Shown: one piece after another, positions 8,284-16,761 of the stretch
How positions within the stretch are numbered: position 1 is the first letter of the stretch
How the letters are laid out: each line of letters begins with the position of its first letter
Assembly: GCA_902362965.1 (NCBI GenBank)
Contig: CABIYQ010000012.1
Coordinates: 1-52,954 of the forward strand
Reading direction: 5' to 3'
Length of the DNA: 52,954 nucleotides
Origin: Oscillospiraceae bacterium
GTDB lineage: Bacteria > Bacillota > Clostridia > Oscillospirales > Ruminococcaceae
Translations under genes and position numbers: made by a program
The notes under the pieces: generated by a model
Database searches by the model: none
What the model was told of the DNA's origin: nothing
Seen by the model: the letters and a program-made list of their open reading frames with translations, nothing else

Positions 8284-8613
8284 TCACATACCGACGATCG
8301 ACCAGAGGTACAACGGCGCTGTCAACGTAAAAATCAGACAACCGAATAAAATCGCCGGCGCAGTCCATTCGATCTGTCCATGCTTGCGGTAATCGGAGTA
8401 AAGCATACCCAATTTTGCAAACAGCAGAATCGCCAGTATTACGTCAATTACGGGGAATACAACATTGTTGACGATGGTTTTGATCTGGCTTTGTGCGGAG
8501 TTCCAAGTACTTTCCACTGCTCCCGCAACATCTCCGTCGGCAAATGCTGTCAGACTGCAAATCGAGGTCATAACAGCAATAGTGATTAATACAATAAATA
8601 TTTTCTTTTTCAT
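8284..8613 (-). CDS. VirB2/pilin-like small membrane protein (DUF3852-like)
   Basis: 109 aa: a Lys-rich signal peptide cleaved after an AFA-type site near residue 25, then an amphipathic segment and two membrane helices (about residues 47-68 and 85-106) with a short charged loop, KHGQIEW, between them. This is the layout of VirB2/TrbC-type pilins and of small secreted membrane proteins in Tn1549-like elements. AGGAG precedes the ATG. It lies 11 bases after the sortase gene. The VirB2 role is inferred from topology and position. Confidence 0.65.
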   Translation of the reverse strand: MKKKIFIVLITIAVMTSICSLTAFADGDVAGAVESTWNSAQSQIKTIVNNVVFPVIDVILAILLFAKLGMLYSDYRKHGQIEWTAPAILFGCLIFTLTAPLYLWSIVGM

Positions 8614-8624
8614 GCAAAAAACTC

Positions 8625-9386
8625 CTATATTTCAGTTAATTTTCCGGTGAGAACAGTCCTTGAGCTGCCCTCGGAACCGGTACAGGTGGACAGTGAAATA
8701 AACTTATCTTCATTGGAAAATTCTAAATTTCTCCAGATAAATGAGTCCGATCTCAGGTTGTCAAGCCACACATTTACATCACCTGTCACATCATAAAAGC
8801 TGTCGTAGTTTTCCAGCTGCGATACTGAGAAAAAGTCAATTTTGTACACAGCATTTTCCGTAGTCAGCCAGCCGTAATTGTGACTGTCAAAATATCCACT
8901 GTCGATAAATTTCATCACGTCCGCAAACATACTCCCGTCGCTCATGTTGTGACCGTACAGAATGTTGATTTTGCCCGTGAAATCTGCATTACAGCGGAAA
9001 TCCAAAAAGATTGAACCCACCCTCAGATAGCTGCCGTCAACGGCTCTGTGAAGATAAAATTCATTGTCGCCGGAATACATTACAGGATAGTTGATTTTCG
9101 TTTCGGGGACGTTGATCCAGCCGATAGAATTGTCAATACTATTGCACAATTCCTGAGTCTGTTCCTTTAGCTTTTCTTCCGCTTCAGACGGAATTTCAGC
9201 GATACTTTCTTCTTCCGGATCACTTTTTTCCTGCACTTCCAGAAGTGTAAAATCGGGCACATACGGATTGATTTTTTCTTCCTGAATTTTCACCTGAACA
9301 TCGTCACGAAGCAGCAAAAATAATCCTCCAAAAAGGAGGGCGATCGCTAAAACGACCGCCGAAATTTTGATTATTTTATTCCTCAT
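8625..9386 (-). CDS. srtB: Class B sortase
   Basis: A 253-aa membrane-anchored transpeptidase: N-terminal helix (residues 6-26), then the sortase B barrel. The catalytic triad is visible as His in LYGHNM, Cys in LSTCTGSEG and Arg in SSRTVLTG. It should attach the neighbouring Cna-B protein to peptidoglycan. The gene overlaps the adhesin gene by 11 bases and is translated from GGCGG before ATG, so enzyme and substrate are probably made together. The SrtB of Clostridioides difficile accepts (S/P)PXTG motifs, close to the TPYTG of the neighbour. Confidence 0.93.
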   Translation of the reverse strand: MRNKIIKISAVVLAIALLFGGLFLLLRDDVQVKIQEEKINPYVPDFTLLEVQEKSDPEEESIAEIPSEAEEKLKEQTQELCNSIDNSIGWINVPETKINYPVMYSGDNEFYLHRAVDGSYLRVGSIFLDFRCNADFTGKINILYGHNMSDGSMFADVMKFIDSGYFDSHNYGWLTTENAVYKIDFFSVSQLENYDSFYDVTGDVNVWLDNLRSDSFIWRNLEFSNEDKFISLSTCTGSEGSSRTVLTGKLTEI

Positions 9387-12300
9387 GTTTACCGCCTTTT
9401 TTCTTTCTGATGATAAACAAAACCGAGCCTATGGCAAGGGAAAAACCTATCATGATCCACGCTAAAAGATCGCTGCCGTTGTCGCCTGTATACGGAGTAG
9501 GCTGATGTGGAATCTTGGTATTTGTCATACTGCACTTAACGATCTCGCCGTTTTCCTTGATGGTAAACGGATAAGAATTTTCATCGAGAATATATCCATC
9601 GGGAGCGTCAAATTCACGGTAGAAATAATCGCCCACACGAAGCATATCGAATGTCATGATACCCTTGTCATCTGTCCTTCCCTGAATAACAACATTGCCG
9701 TCCTTGTCGAGAATTTCAATACCGCAATTCGGTATCAGCTGACCTGTAGAAATGTCAGTTTTTGTAATTTCCACAGAACCCCTTTTCGGCTTATTTATAA
9801 AACCTTTTCCATTTTCAGCATTTGAAATTTCAACGGTTTCACTGTCTTTTTCAATACTGAACGGATACACATTTTCATCAAGAATAAAGCCATCGGGAGC
9901 GATTGTTTCCTTTAAGAAGTACTGTCCGTATTCCAGATTTTCAAGGACATAAACACCCTTTTCGGTTTCAGTCAAAACGCCGATTTTGTTCTCGTATTTT
10001 TCATCGGAATAGACTGTAAACTCAGCGCCGGAAAGCTTGTTATCCAGGTATTCCTCATCGATTTTTGTAATGGTAACGTTGCCTCTGATCTTCACATTTT
10101 CCGCTGTGATTTCAATGATTTCGCCGTCCTCGCAAACAGTTACGGGATAGCTTTCATCACTCAGAATATATCCTGTGGGTGCTTCGATTTCATGAACGAT
10201 ATAGCTGCCGACCGGAATCTCTGAAAACTCAAATTCACCCTTTGAATCTGACTCGGAAGTTACAATGGCATTATCTGCTGTAAATTCTTTGCAGTCCATT
10301 GCAAACAGTCCAAACAAAGCATTTTCAAGAGGTTCTTCGCTTTCATTTACCTTGAGTCCCTTGATCTTTCCACGCTTGAGATTATTCTCGAACTGTCCGC
10401 AGTCCACGTACACAGTAGTCATCTCCTGACCTTGATATTCGAAGCTTACAAGGTACTTTTCGCCGTTTAAAACATAGTGTTCGTCCGTTGCTATTTCCTG
10501 AACATAGTACTTCGCAAACGGTACTTTTTCAGCAATAACGGCCTTCATATTTTCGTCCAGAGAAACCTCTGCGATAAATCCGTTTTCGGGGATCGCATTG
10601 CCGTCTGCGGCTGTAATTTCTTCCGCCGCAAACAGTCCGAAACGTACATTTTTGTACTCGGAATTCATACCAATTCCAAAGGTTTCGTCCTGTTCCATAA
10701 CCTTGGAAAGTGAAATTTCAAGCTTCTGATAGTCATTGACAAACGCCGTATTTACTGTATCTCTCACTGTTACCTCCTGTCCTGCGTAGGTTAGCTCAAC
10801 AAGCTGCGGTTCGCCGTTTAAAACGTAACCGTAAGGCGCTGTAATTTCTTTAACTTCATACTTTCCAAGGTACAGCAAATCGGTTTCTGCATAGCCGTTT
10901 TCATTGGTTGCAAGCTCTGCGACAACATTGCCTGCATTGGCTCTTATCGTACCGTCAGCCGTTACAATATCCTCACTTGCTATGACCTGATACACCGCAT
11001 TTGCAAGTCCGCTTTCCTCAAAAACAGGAGTATATGTTGTTTGTCCGCTTTCGTGGATCTCGCCGTTCTCATCAATATAAATTGCACTGCCAAGTGCAGT
11101 TACTGAACTGAATATATCGCCTGTTTTCTGAATGCTGATTTTACCCTTCTGAGGGGTATTTTTCTTCTCAACTTTAACGATGATCAGAGCATTTTCTTCC
11201 TCTGAGTTATCAGCGGAAATCGAGAACGCAACAGGCGTGCTGTCAAGAACATATCCGTAGGGAGCCTGCACCTCGACAAGAGAATATTCTCCGTAAGAAA
11301 GAACCTCGGGAGTGATCAGATAGCCCTCGTTGTTTGTGTAAAACACATCGATAGTTGTGGGAGTAGGATAGCTGAAAGTCATTGATATTTTCTGACCGTT
11401 TGAATCATAAATCTCAAAGCCTGCGCCCTCGTATGGAATTGTTTTTCCTGTTTCGGAGTCGACCTTTACCACCTTAACATAGCTTTCAAACTCTGCATTG
11501 TTGATGAGGTATCTGTAGGTCTGTCCGTTGTCGCTGATGTTGACATCGAAGTCTGACATAAACTCAGTTCCTTCCCAGCCCTTGGTCTGATGCACAGTGT
11601 AAACGCCGTAAGGAAGAAGTTTTGTTTCCGCAAAGCCGTTTTCATCACAGATAAGATAGTCTTTTTCGGAAGACTTTGCGTTTTCATAAGAACCTGATGA
11701 TTTCAGATAAACCTGAAACTCAGCCCCTGCCTCAGGAGTTTCGATCTGAGTCGTACCGTCATCCGTATGCTTGATTATGCTGATTTTTCCCTTGATAACG
11801 TCCTCGGTGACGATCATAGAAATGGGATTGTGTTCGATCGTATAATTCTTAGCTTCTGCTCCAACCGGGTACACAGTTTCATCAAGGAGATATCCCTCTG
11901 ACGGTGAGATTTCCTGAAGCGTATAATTACCGCAGACGTACTCCTTTGTTTTGAAATATCCGTCAGAATCAGTTGTGTAGGTGTCTGCCAATTTGCCGTC
12001 AAGATACAGTCCATAAACTGCTCCGGCAAGGGTAGCATTGCCCTGTGCGGAGACCATTTCTGCGTCCTGCTTTGTCACCTCAACGGTGAACTTTTTCAGA
12101 ACGTTTTTGAAGGATATATTTACTGTTGCGTCCGCTGTCAGAGTTGCTGTCTGATCCGCAGGAACAACGTACTTTACGGGAACATTTTTCTCGCTGATAG
12201 TGTAAACGATTTTCTTGTTGCTGCTGTCATAAACAGGAATATCGCTGAGAATAGCAATGCCGTCAGAGCCTGTTTTTATGGTGTAGGTTTTACCGCCGCC

Positions 12301-13710
12301 CTTAATTTCAAAGGTACGGTCACCATTTTCACCGTCCTCCGACTGCTTGTTGATTTTAATAGAACCTTTTTTCAGATCATTGTCAAAATTCACATTTACT
12401 GTTAAATCGGCATTGCCGCTTGTCAGTGTAACATTCTTTGCTTTCGGCGTTTCATATCGTGTTGCCACATTGATTTCGGAAACTGTATAAGTCACAGCCT
12501 TACCGGTTTTCATGTCATAGACTTTGAGTCCCGAAAACTCCGCAACACCGCTGCTGTTGGTTTTCCTGGTATATGAACTGCCGTCAGAGCCGATAACCTT
12601 GAATTCGATATCCTTAACGATATCGTCCTCGGAGGTTTTGTTGACCTTGATTTTTCCAACTTGAAAATCTTCATAAACGGTCACAGTCTGATTGGCTTTC
12701 AGCTCATAAACCTTTGTTGAAAGCGCATAGCCCGTCGGTGCTTTAATTTCTTTCACATAATATGTTCCGCCGGGAAGCTTTATTGAGCCTGTGCCGTCAG
12801 CGCCAATCGTTATCTCGCCGACCTTTGTTTTGCACGCAGAATCGGAGTAAACTCCGTACTTGGCGGTACTGCCGTCAACAGGCGATTTACCGACGATCTG
12901 CGACGTTCCGTCGATACATTTTTTGATACTGAAGGTTATGTCACGGGAGGTAATTTTGTAGGCGACAAAGCTTGCAAATCTCGCCTTGCCGTCGGTGTTG
13001 TTGTTGATAACGCAGCCCTGAGAACCGTTGCACTCGATTCTCCAATGCTTGCCGCCGTCGCCGTTTCCGCTGCCAACATAAGGGGAAACAGCGTCACGGT
13101 TATATCCAAGTTTCACGAGGTAATCAAGAACAGCGTCTCTGCTGTCAAACTGCCCCATGTAAAACCACATATGACCGATTCCGTTATCCTTGGCAACGCC
13201 TGAAATTACGGCTCCGGGAATGAGATTTTCATTTTCGTAGTACTGATGACTGTCGGCGTCAAGCTTCTCATAAATCACTTCAATCGGAGCAGTTACGCCC
13301 TTGTAGGTCATGGTGCAGTTCTTGTAAGCAGAGCCGTCCGCATACTCCCAGTAATTTTGCGGAACGGGATTATTTGACGGGAATCCGGCGGTGCTTACGC
13401 CTAAATCTGTCAGGGTCGCATAAACAAGTCCGGAGCAGTCGAGACCCTTTCGGCGAACAGTTTCCATGGACTGTTTTGTAGGATTTGAGGACGAATACAC
13501 GCCGTCGTAGCCCTTGCAGTCCCAGCCGTATGGAACTCCGAGGTACGTCGCTGCCTGTCTGATAACCTCGTCTCCTGAGAGCAGCGGTTCTTTGGCGGTT
13601 TCAGCGGCATTAGTTTTAAGGCCGCCGAGATTTGTTCCGATTAAAGTAAAGGCGCAGAGTCCTGCCATAAGACCTGCGCTGATTTTTTTCAGTATTCTAT
13701 TTTTAAACAT
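9376..13710 (-). CDS. Giant surface adhesin: NlpC/P60 domain, about eleven Cna-B/SpaA repeats, sortase anchor
   Basis: 1444 aa. A signal peptide (first 35 residues) leads into an NlpC/P60-type peptidase region, with the nucleophile in GLDCSGLVY and the His in GIGHMWFYMG. Roughly eleven Cna-B/SpaA-like domains follow, each opening with a strand such as GKIKVNK or GSVEITK and most closing with EI-x-AP-x-GY. Internal Lys-Asn isopeptide bonds are expected. The C-terminus is TPYTG, a membrane helix and KKKGGKHEE. The ATG at 13710 has GGAGG 7 bases upstream; an in-frame TTG at 13722 lies on that ribosome site. It probably holds donor and recipient walls together, with local wall hydrolysis; that role is inferred from ICE context. 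Confidence 0.9.
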   Translation of the reverse strand: MFKNRILKKISAGLMAGLCAFTLIGTNLGGLKTNAAETAKEPLLSGDEVIRQAATYLGVPYGWDCKGYDGVYSSSNPTKQSMETVRRKGLDCSGLVYATLTDLGVSTAGFPSNNPVPQNYWEYADGSAYKNCTMTYKGVTAPIEVIYEKLDADSHQYYENENLIPGAVISGVAKDNGIGHMWFYMGQFDSRDAVLDYLVKLGYNRDAVSPYVGSGNGDGGKHWRIECNGSQGCVINNNTDGKARFASFVAYKITSRDITFSIKKCIDGTSQIVGKSPVDGSTAKYGVYSDSACKTKVGEITIGADGTGSIKLPGGTYYVKEIKAPTGYALSTKVYELKANQTVTVYEDFQVGKIKVNKTSEDDIVKDIEFKVIGSDGSSYTRKTNSSGVAEFSGLKVYDMKTGKAVTYTVSEINVATRYETPKAKNVTLTSGNADLTVNVNFDNDLKKGSIKINKQSEDGENGDRTFEIKGGGKTYTIKTGSDGIAILSDIPVYDSSNKKIVYTISEKNVPVKYVVPADQTATLTADATVNISFKNVLKKFTVEVTKQDAEMVSAQGNATLAGAVYGLYLDGKLADTYTTDSDGYFKTKEYVCGNYTLQEISPSEGYLLDETVYPVGAEAKNYTIEHNPISMIVTEDVIKGKISIIKHTDDGTTQIETPEAGAEFQVYLKSSGSYENAKSSEKDYLICDENGFAETKLLPYGVYTVHQTKGWEGTEFMSDFDVNISDNGQTYRYLINNAEFESYVKVVKVDSETGKTIPYEGAGFEIYDSNGQKISMTFSYPTPTTIDVFYTNNEGYLITPEVLSYGEYSLVEVQAPYGYVLDSTPVAFSISADNSEEENALIIVKVEKKNTPQKGKISIQKTGDIFSSVTALGSAIYIDENGEIHESGQTTYTPVFEESGLANAVYQVIASEDIVTADGTIRANAGNVVAELATNENGYAETDLLYLGKYEVKEITAPYGYVLNGEPQLVELTYAGQEVTVRDTVNTAFVNDYQKLEISLSKVMEQDETFGIGMNSEYKNVRFGLFAAEEITAADGNAIPENGFIAEVSLDENMKAVIAEKVPFAKYYVQEIATDEHYVLNGEKYLVSFEYQGQEMTTVYVDCGQFENNLKRGKIKGLKVNESEEPLENALFGLFAMDCKEFTADNAIVTSESDSKGEFEFSEIPVGSYIVHEIEAPTGYILSDESYPVTVCEDGEIIEITAENVKIRGNVTITKIDEEYLDNKLSGAEFTVYSDEKYENKIGVLTETEKGVYVLENLEYGQYFLKETIAPDGFILDENVYPFSIEKDSETVEISNAENGKGFINKPKRGSVEITKTDISTGQLIPNCGIEILDKDGNVVIQGRTDDKGIMTFDMLRVGDYFYREFDAPDGYILDENSYPFTIKENGEIVKCSMTNTKIPHQPTPYTGDNGSDLLAWIMIGFSLAIGSVLFIIRKKKGGKHEE

Positions 13711-13720
13711 ATTTACCTCC

Positions 13721-13748
13721 AAAAGAAAAAGACTCGCATTTGCGAGTC
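13721..13748 (-). terminator. Terminator between the lipoprotein and adhesin genes
   Basis: A perfect 8-bp stem (GACTCGCA with TGCGAGTC, 2-base loop) is followed on the minus strand by TTTTTCTTTT, which runs directly into the adhesin ribosome site. It ends the lipoprotein transcript. With no gap before GGAGG it may also act as an attenuator for the adhesin-sortase genes. Confidence 0.8.
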
Positions 13749-13761
13749 TCTCATAATTATT

Positions 13762-14532
13762 TTATTCATATCTCACGCTGCTGATGATGTCAGCAGATGC
13801 AATATATCTTTCATTTTCATCCACAATTTCTATGAAACCGCACATATTTTCCGTCAGGAAACATCCTGCCTGCGTGTCCAGAACATACCACACACCGTCG
13901 ATTTTAACCACATTTGCAACATGTCCGTAAAGCTGATTTTCGGTCCATGCAAAGTAACATTCCAGACCGTATTCAAGGCACATTTCATAGGTCTGATATG
14001 CATACTGTACGCAAGTTCCGCTGCCGCTTGAGGTCATAAAATTGTACACTTCAAGCGCCTTTTCATAGTCGGATAAACCGCATTCGACGGCTGAAGATTC
14101 TTTTTCATATTCCTCCGGTTCTGTAGCTGTAGCCGACGTAATTTCGGGAATTTGCGATGGATCTGTTTGAACGGGAACATCAGATTTTTCAGTTGTATTT
14201 TCAATAATCAACTCAGAAAAATCATCATGATTTTCATCGTAAGCTTCAGCAGTCTCTGTAACCTCCTGCCGTTCGGAAATTTGCGGTTCTTCCGGGATTT
14301 TTTCTTTCTGCTGATTAATTACAGCAGTTGTTTGAGTGGTAGTTTCAGACTGATGTGCGAATGTTGTAATCTCAGCCGAAACTGTTGTAATTTCTGCTAT
14401 TTTAGTCGTTGTAACTGATGTTATCTGCGTTGTCTGAAATGTGAATATTTCCGCTTTTTCCGGTGTGTTTTCAGATTCGCCGCAGGCTGACAGAAGTGCA
14501 GTCAGAATAAGGATAAGCATTGATTTTTTCAT
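13762..14532 (-). CDS. Secreted lipoprotein with transglutaminase-like domain
   Basis: 256 aa. A lipobox (LLSACGES) puts the lipidated Cys near residue 18. A Thr/Glu-rich linker runs to about residue 150. The C-terminal domain has a Cys-His-Asp arrangement: Cys in GTCVQYAYQTYEMCLE, His in YGHVANVVKIDG and Asp in WYVLDTQAG, as in bacterial transglutaminase-like proteins. The ATG at 14532 has AAGGAG 9 bases upstream and gives a proper signal peptide; upstream in-frame ATGs do not. It lies just before the adhesin and may cross-link or cleave surface proteins, but the substrate is unknown. Confidence 0.8.
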   Translation of the reverse strand: MKKSMLILILTALLSACGESENTPEKAEIFTFQTTQITSVTTTKIAEITTVSAEITTFAHQSETTTQTTAVINQQKEKIPEEPQISERQEVTETAEAYDENHDDFSELIIENTTEKSDVPVQTDPSQIPEITSATATEPEEYEKESSAVECGLSDYEKALEVYNFMTSSGSGTCVQYAYQTYEMCLEYGLECYFAWTENQLYGHVANVVKIDGVWYVLDTQAGCFLTENMCGFIEIVDENERYIASADIISSVRYE

Positions 14533-14664
14533 ATTGATCAGCTCCTTCATATTTCTTGTTGACACCACAATACCATAAAATCAACGCAATATCCAGACTC
14601 TTTGCGGAAATTCTACCTTTTCAATATGGCGGAGGGCGGATTTTTAAGCAGAACCAATCAAGCA

Positions 14665-14907
14665 TTAAATTTCACCGCCTTCACCATCGCAGTCGCCCTG
14701 AAAAACGCAGCTTTCACAGCCGTCTACGCTGTTGCATATCTCCATTAGCTCAACATCCGAAAGCTTACGGCGGATGGCTGTCAACACAACGCCATCCTCG
14801 TTTACTTCAAGTTCAACATTGACAGGAAGACCGTTTTCATCAAACAGTCCTCTGAAATTTGTCACGCCGTTTTTGGCAAGTATCTGTGAAAATATAACTT
14901 TTTTCAT
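14665..14907 (-). CDS. Small ICE protein, function unknown
   Basis: 80 aa with AAGGAG before the ATG; the start overlaps the adenine methylase stop by 4 bases, so the two are coupled. The N-terminal half is a likely alpha/beta fold; the C-terminus holds a Cys cluster (DGCESCVFQGDCDGEGGE), which could bind a metal. No family is recognised. Confidence 0.65.
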   Translation of the reverse strand: MKKVIFSQILAKNGVTNFRGLFDENGLPVNVELEVNEDGVVLTAIRRKLSDVELMEICNSVDGCESCVFQGDCDGEGGEI

Positions 14908-15740
14908 AAATAAAAATCTCCTTCATTAAAAAATGAGAGTTGGTTAATTGCACCAACTCTCTGTGTTGTATCGTAATTTGAAATCAGCAGTTCCGCATAC
15001 CGACAGCCGCCGTCATATCGCTGTGCCAAGTTGTTAAGTCTGCTGATCTCCTCAATGTAAACTCCCGGATTGTCCCATAGATCACGTATTTCCGGACAGT
15101 CGTTGTAGGACACTAAAAATTTTCCTGAACACCCAAGCAATGTGTCCCTCAGTCTGATGTGGTCTTTTGTCTGAAATCCCACGTCTTTATAGTAGTTCTC
15201 TGTTGCAAAATACGGCGGATCGCAATAGAAAAAGCTCACCGGGCGGTCATACTGCCGTATCAGCTTTTCAAAGTCACGATTTTCAATAACCACTTTTTGC
15301 AGCCGTCTTGCCGCCATATCTATCTGCGGAAAATCCGACCAGATGGAATGAGGCTGACAAGCGAAGCTGTCCAGTCCCGAAGCGTAGCTATATCGAATCA
15401 GCTGATAAAACTTCACCGCTCTGTCAACATCTCTGAATCTGCTGAACAGCCCTCGTTTGTGCAAACCTGCAATCCAGTCAAAATCCTCACGGGAATTCAG
15501 GACATACCGCAGCTTGTATTTCAGCTTATTCGGCTTGTCCCTGACACAGCAGTACAGATTCACCAGATTGCTGTTGTAATCGTTGAACACCTCCATTTCT
15601 CCGCCTGGCGGCTTGTGAAATAATACCCAACCTGCGCCTCCGAAAACCTCGATATACCTCTCGTAATAGGTTGGAAACCTCGCAAGCACGGCGTCCCTGA
15701 GCGCCTTTTTGCCGCCCACCCATGACATAAAGCTGTTCAT
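14904..15740 (-). CDS. D12-class N6-adenine DNA methylase (Dam-like)
   Basis: 278 aa. The SAM-binding motif is SWVGGKKAL at the start, with FGGAGWVLF about 30 residues later; the catalytic motif is CDPPYF near residue 170. These are the marks of D12/Dam methylases, which add a methyl group to N6 of adenine. The ATG at 15740 has GGAG 6 bases upstream; the longer open frame to 15818 has no ribosome site and would add an odd Leu/Ala stretch. No endonuclease partner is nearby, so protection of the element from host restriction or a regulatory role is likely. The recognition site cannot be read from the sequence. Confidence 0.9.
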   Translation of the reverse strand: MNSFMSWVGGKKALRDAVLARFPTYYERYIEVFGGAGWVLFHKPPGGEMEVFNDYNSNLVNLYCCVRDKPNKLKYKLRYVLNSREDFDWIAGLHKRGLFSRFRDVDRAVKFYQLIRYSYASGLDSFACQPHSIWSDFPQIDMAARRLQKVVIENRDFEKLIRQYDRPVSFFYCDPPYFATENYYKDVGFQTKDHIRLRDTLLGCSGKFLVSYNDCPEIRDLWDNPGVYIEEISRLNNLAQRYDGGCRYAELLISNYDTTQRVGAINQLSFFNEGDFYL

Positions 15741-15833
15741 GTAACTCCTTTCTGCCGCTGCCAACAACAAAAAGAAAAAGCCGCTTTGCAAGCAACAGAA
15801 ATTTTCTGCTGTTGGCAAAACGACCTATACCAA

Positions 15834-15965
15834 TTATTTTATTCGACTGTTGTCTATTTTATTTTTTTCCAGATCTTCATCTGCTCTTTTTGCAGCACTG
15901 CACAGCGCCATTGTAAATACACCGACCGTACCGCCGAAGAGCAAACCAAGTATAAATCCAAGCAT
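15834..15965 (-). CDS. DUF3789-type small membrane protein
   Basis: A 43-aa peptide beginning MLGFILGLLFGGTVGVFTM and continuing into ALCSAAKRADEDLE: one glycine-rich membrane helix and a charged tail. This is the pattern of the DUF3789 peptides found in Tn1549-like elements. A GGTGGTGAG sequence precedes the ATG; a second ATG at 15983 would add six residues. Its function is unknown in the family. It lies between the BRO and adenine-methylase genes, same strand. Confidence 0.7.
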   Translation of the reverse strand: MLGFILGLLFGGTVGVFTMALCSAAKRADEDLEKNKIDNSRIK

Positions 15966-15999
15966 AATCTCACCACCATTCATATTATTGTCAGTTCGT

Positions 16000-16761
16000 T
16001 TAATCCTCATTCCCGAACTCCTTTTTCAGTCTGCCGATAATGTACGCCTGCCCCTTTCCTGTAACAAATGTCTGCTGATAGGTTTTGGTAAATGAATTAG
16101 TTTCAAAAACGGACTCCTTGACCGCAAAATATCTACGATCAATATACTTTTGATACGGCAGATTATCCGACATCAAAATCTCATTTTCCCGAAGCCAGCG
16201 GAACAGTCTGTTTCTTCCTATAGGAATATTTTCTTCCACGGCAAGCTTCGCCATTGCGTTCATGTCGATAAGATTATCGGTATTCGACACCTGATTTGCG
16301 AACTCAACTAACGGTTCATCGTGACGGATTCGCTCATTCAGTTTGTTGATAGCGGTCATCTGCAGACGGAAAAGATTTCGGTATGGTTCTTCAAGAAAGG
16401 GGAGGTAGTTTTCTATGAACATATCCTCGTTGGCGACGTAACCTCCTGTGCGCCTTATCGTTGGGAGTATCTTAGTTGTGATCCATTTACGAAAAGGCTT
16501 CGCCTGTGGTTTGTCACTTCTAAGAATTACATCATAAAGTCCGCTTTCGCTAACTGCCGTCATTTCTCGGCACTGTCCACCTGATGTCAGTTTAACTGAC
16601 ATCAGCTCATCGCTGTCCAGACGACCGGCAACCATTCTTGAATTGCTGATTTCAAGCGCTTTGCATACATCTGCAAGCACAAACCACGGTTCGCCGTTTT
16701 TTATCACCGTCCTGATTTGACCAAACTCTTCACTCTCAAAAATCTTAATCATATTTTCCAT
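16000..16761 (-). CDS. BRO/antirepressor family protein
   Basis: 253 aa. Residues about 5-100 are a BRO-N domain: EEFGQIRTVIKNGEPWFVLADV, then KALEISN and KPFRKWITTKILPTIRRTGGY (in part). The C-terminal 120 residues resemble the KilA-C/ANT domain of phage antirepressors. Such proteins bind DNA or a repressor and control lysogeny-type switches. GAGG precedes the ATG, and the gene overlaps the cytosine methylase by 17 bases. It may control element excision or gene expression; the target is unknown. Confidence 0.85.
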   Translation of the reverse strand: MENMIKIFESEEFGQIRTVIKNGEPWFVLADVCKALEISNSRMVAGRLDSDELMSVKLTSGGQCREMTAVSESGLYDVILRSDKPQAKPFRKWITTKILPTIRRTGGYVANEDMFIENYLPFLEEPYRNLFRLQMTAINKLNERIRHDEPLVEFANQVSNTDNLIDMNAMAKLAVEENIPIGRNRLFRWLRENEILMSDNLPYQKYIDRRYFAVKESVFETNSFTKTYQQTFVTGKGQAYIIGRLKKEFGNED

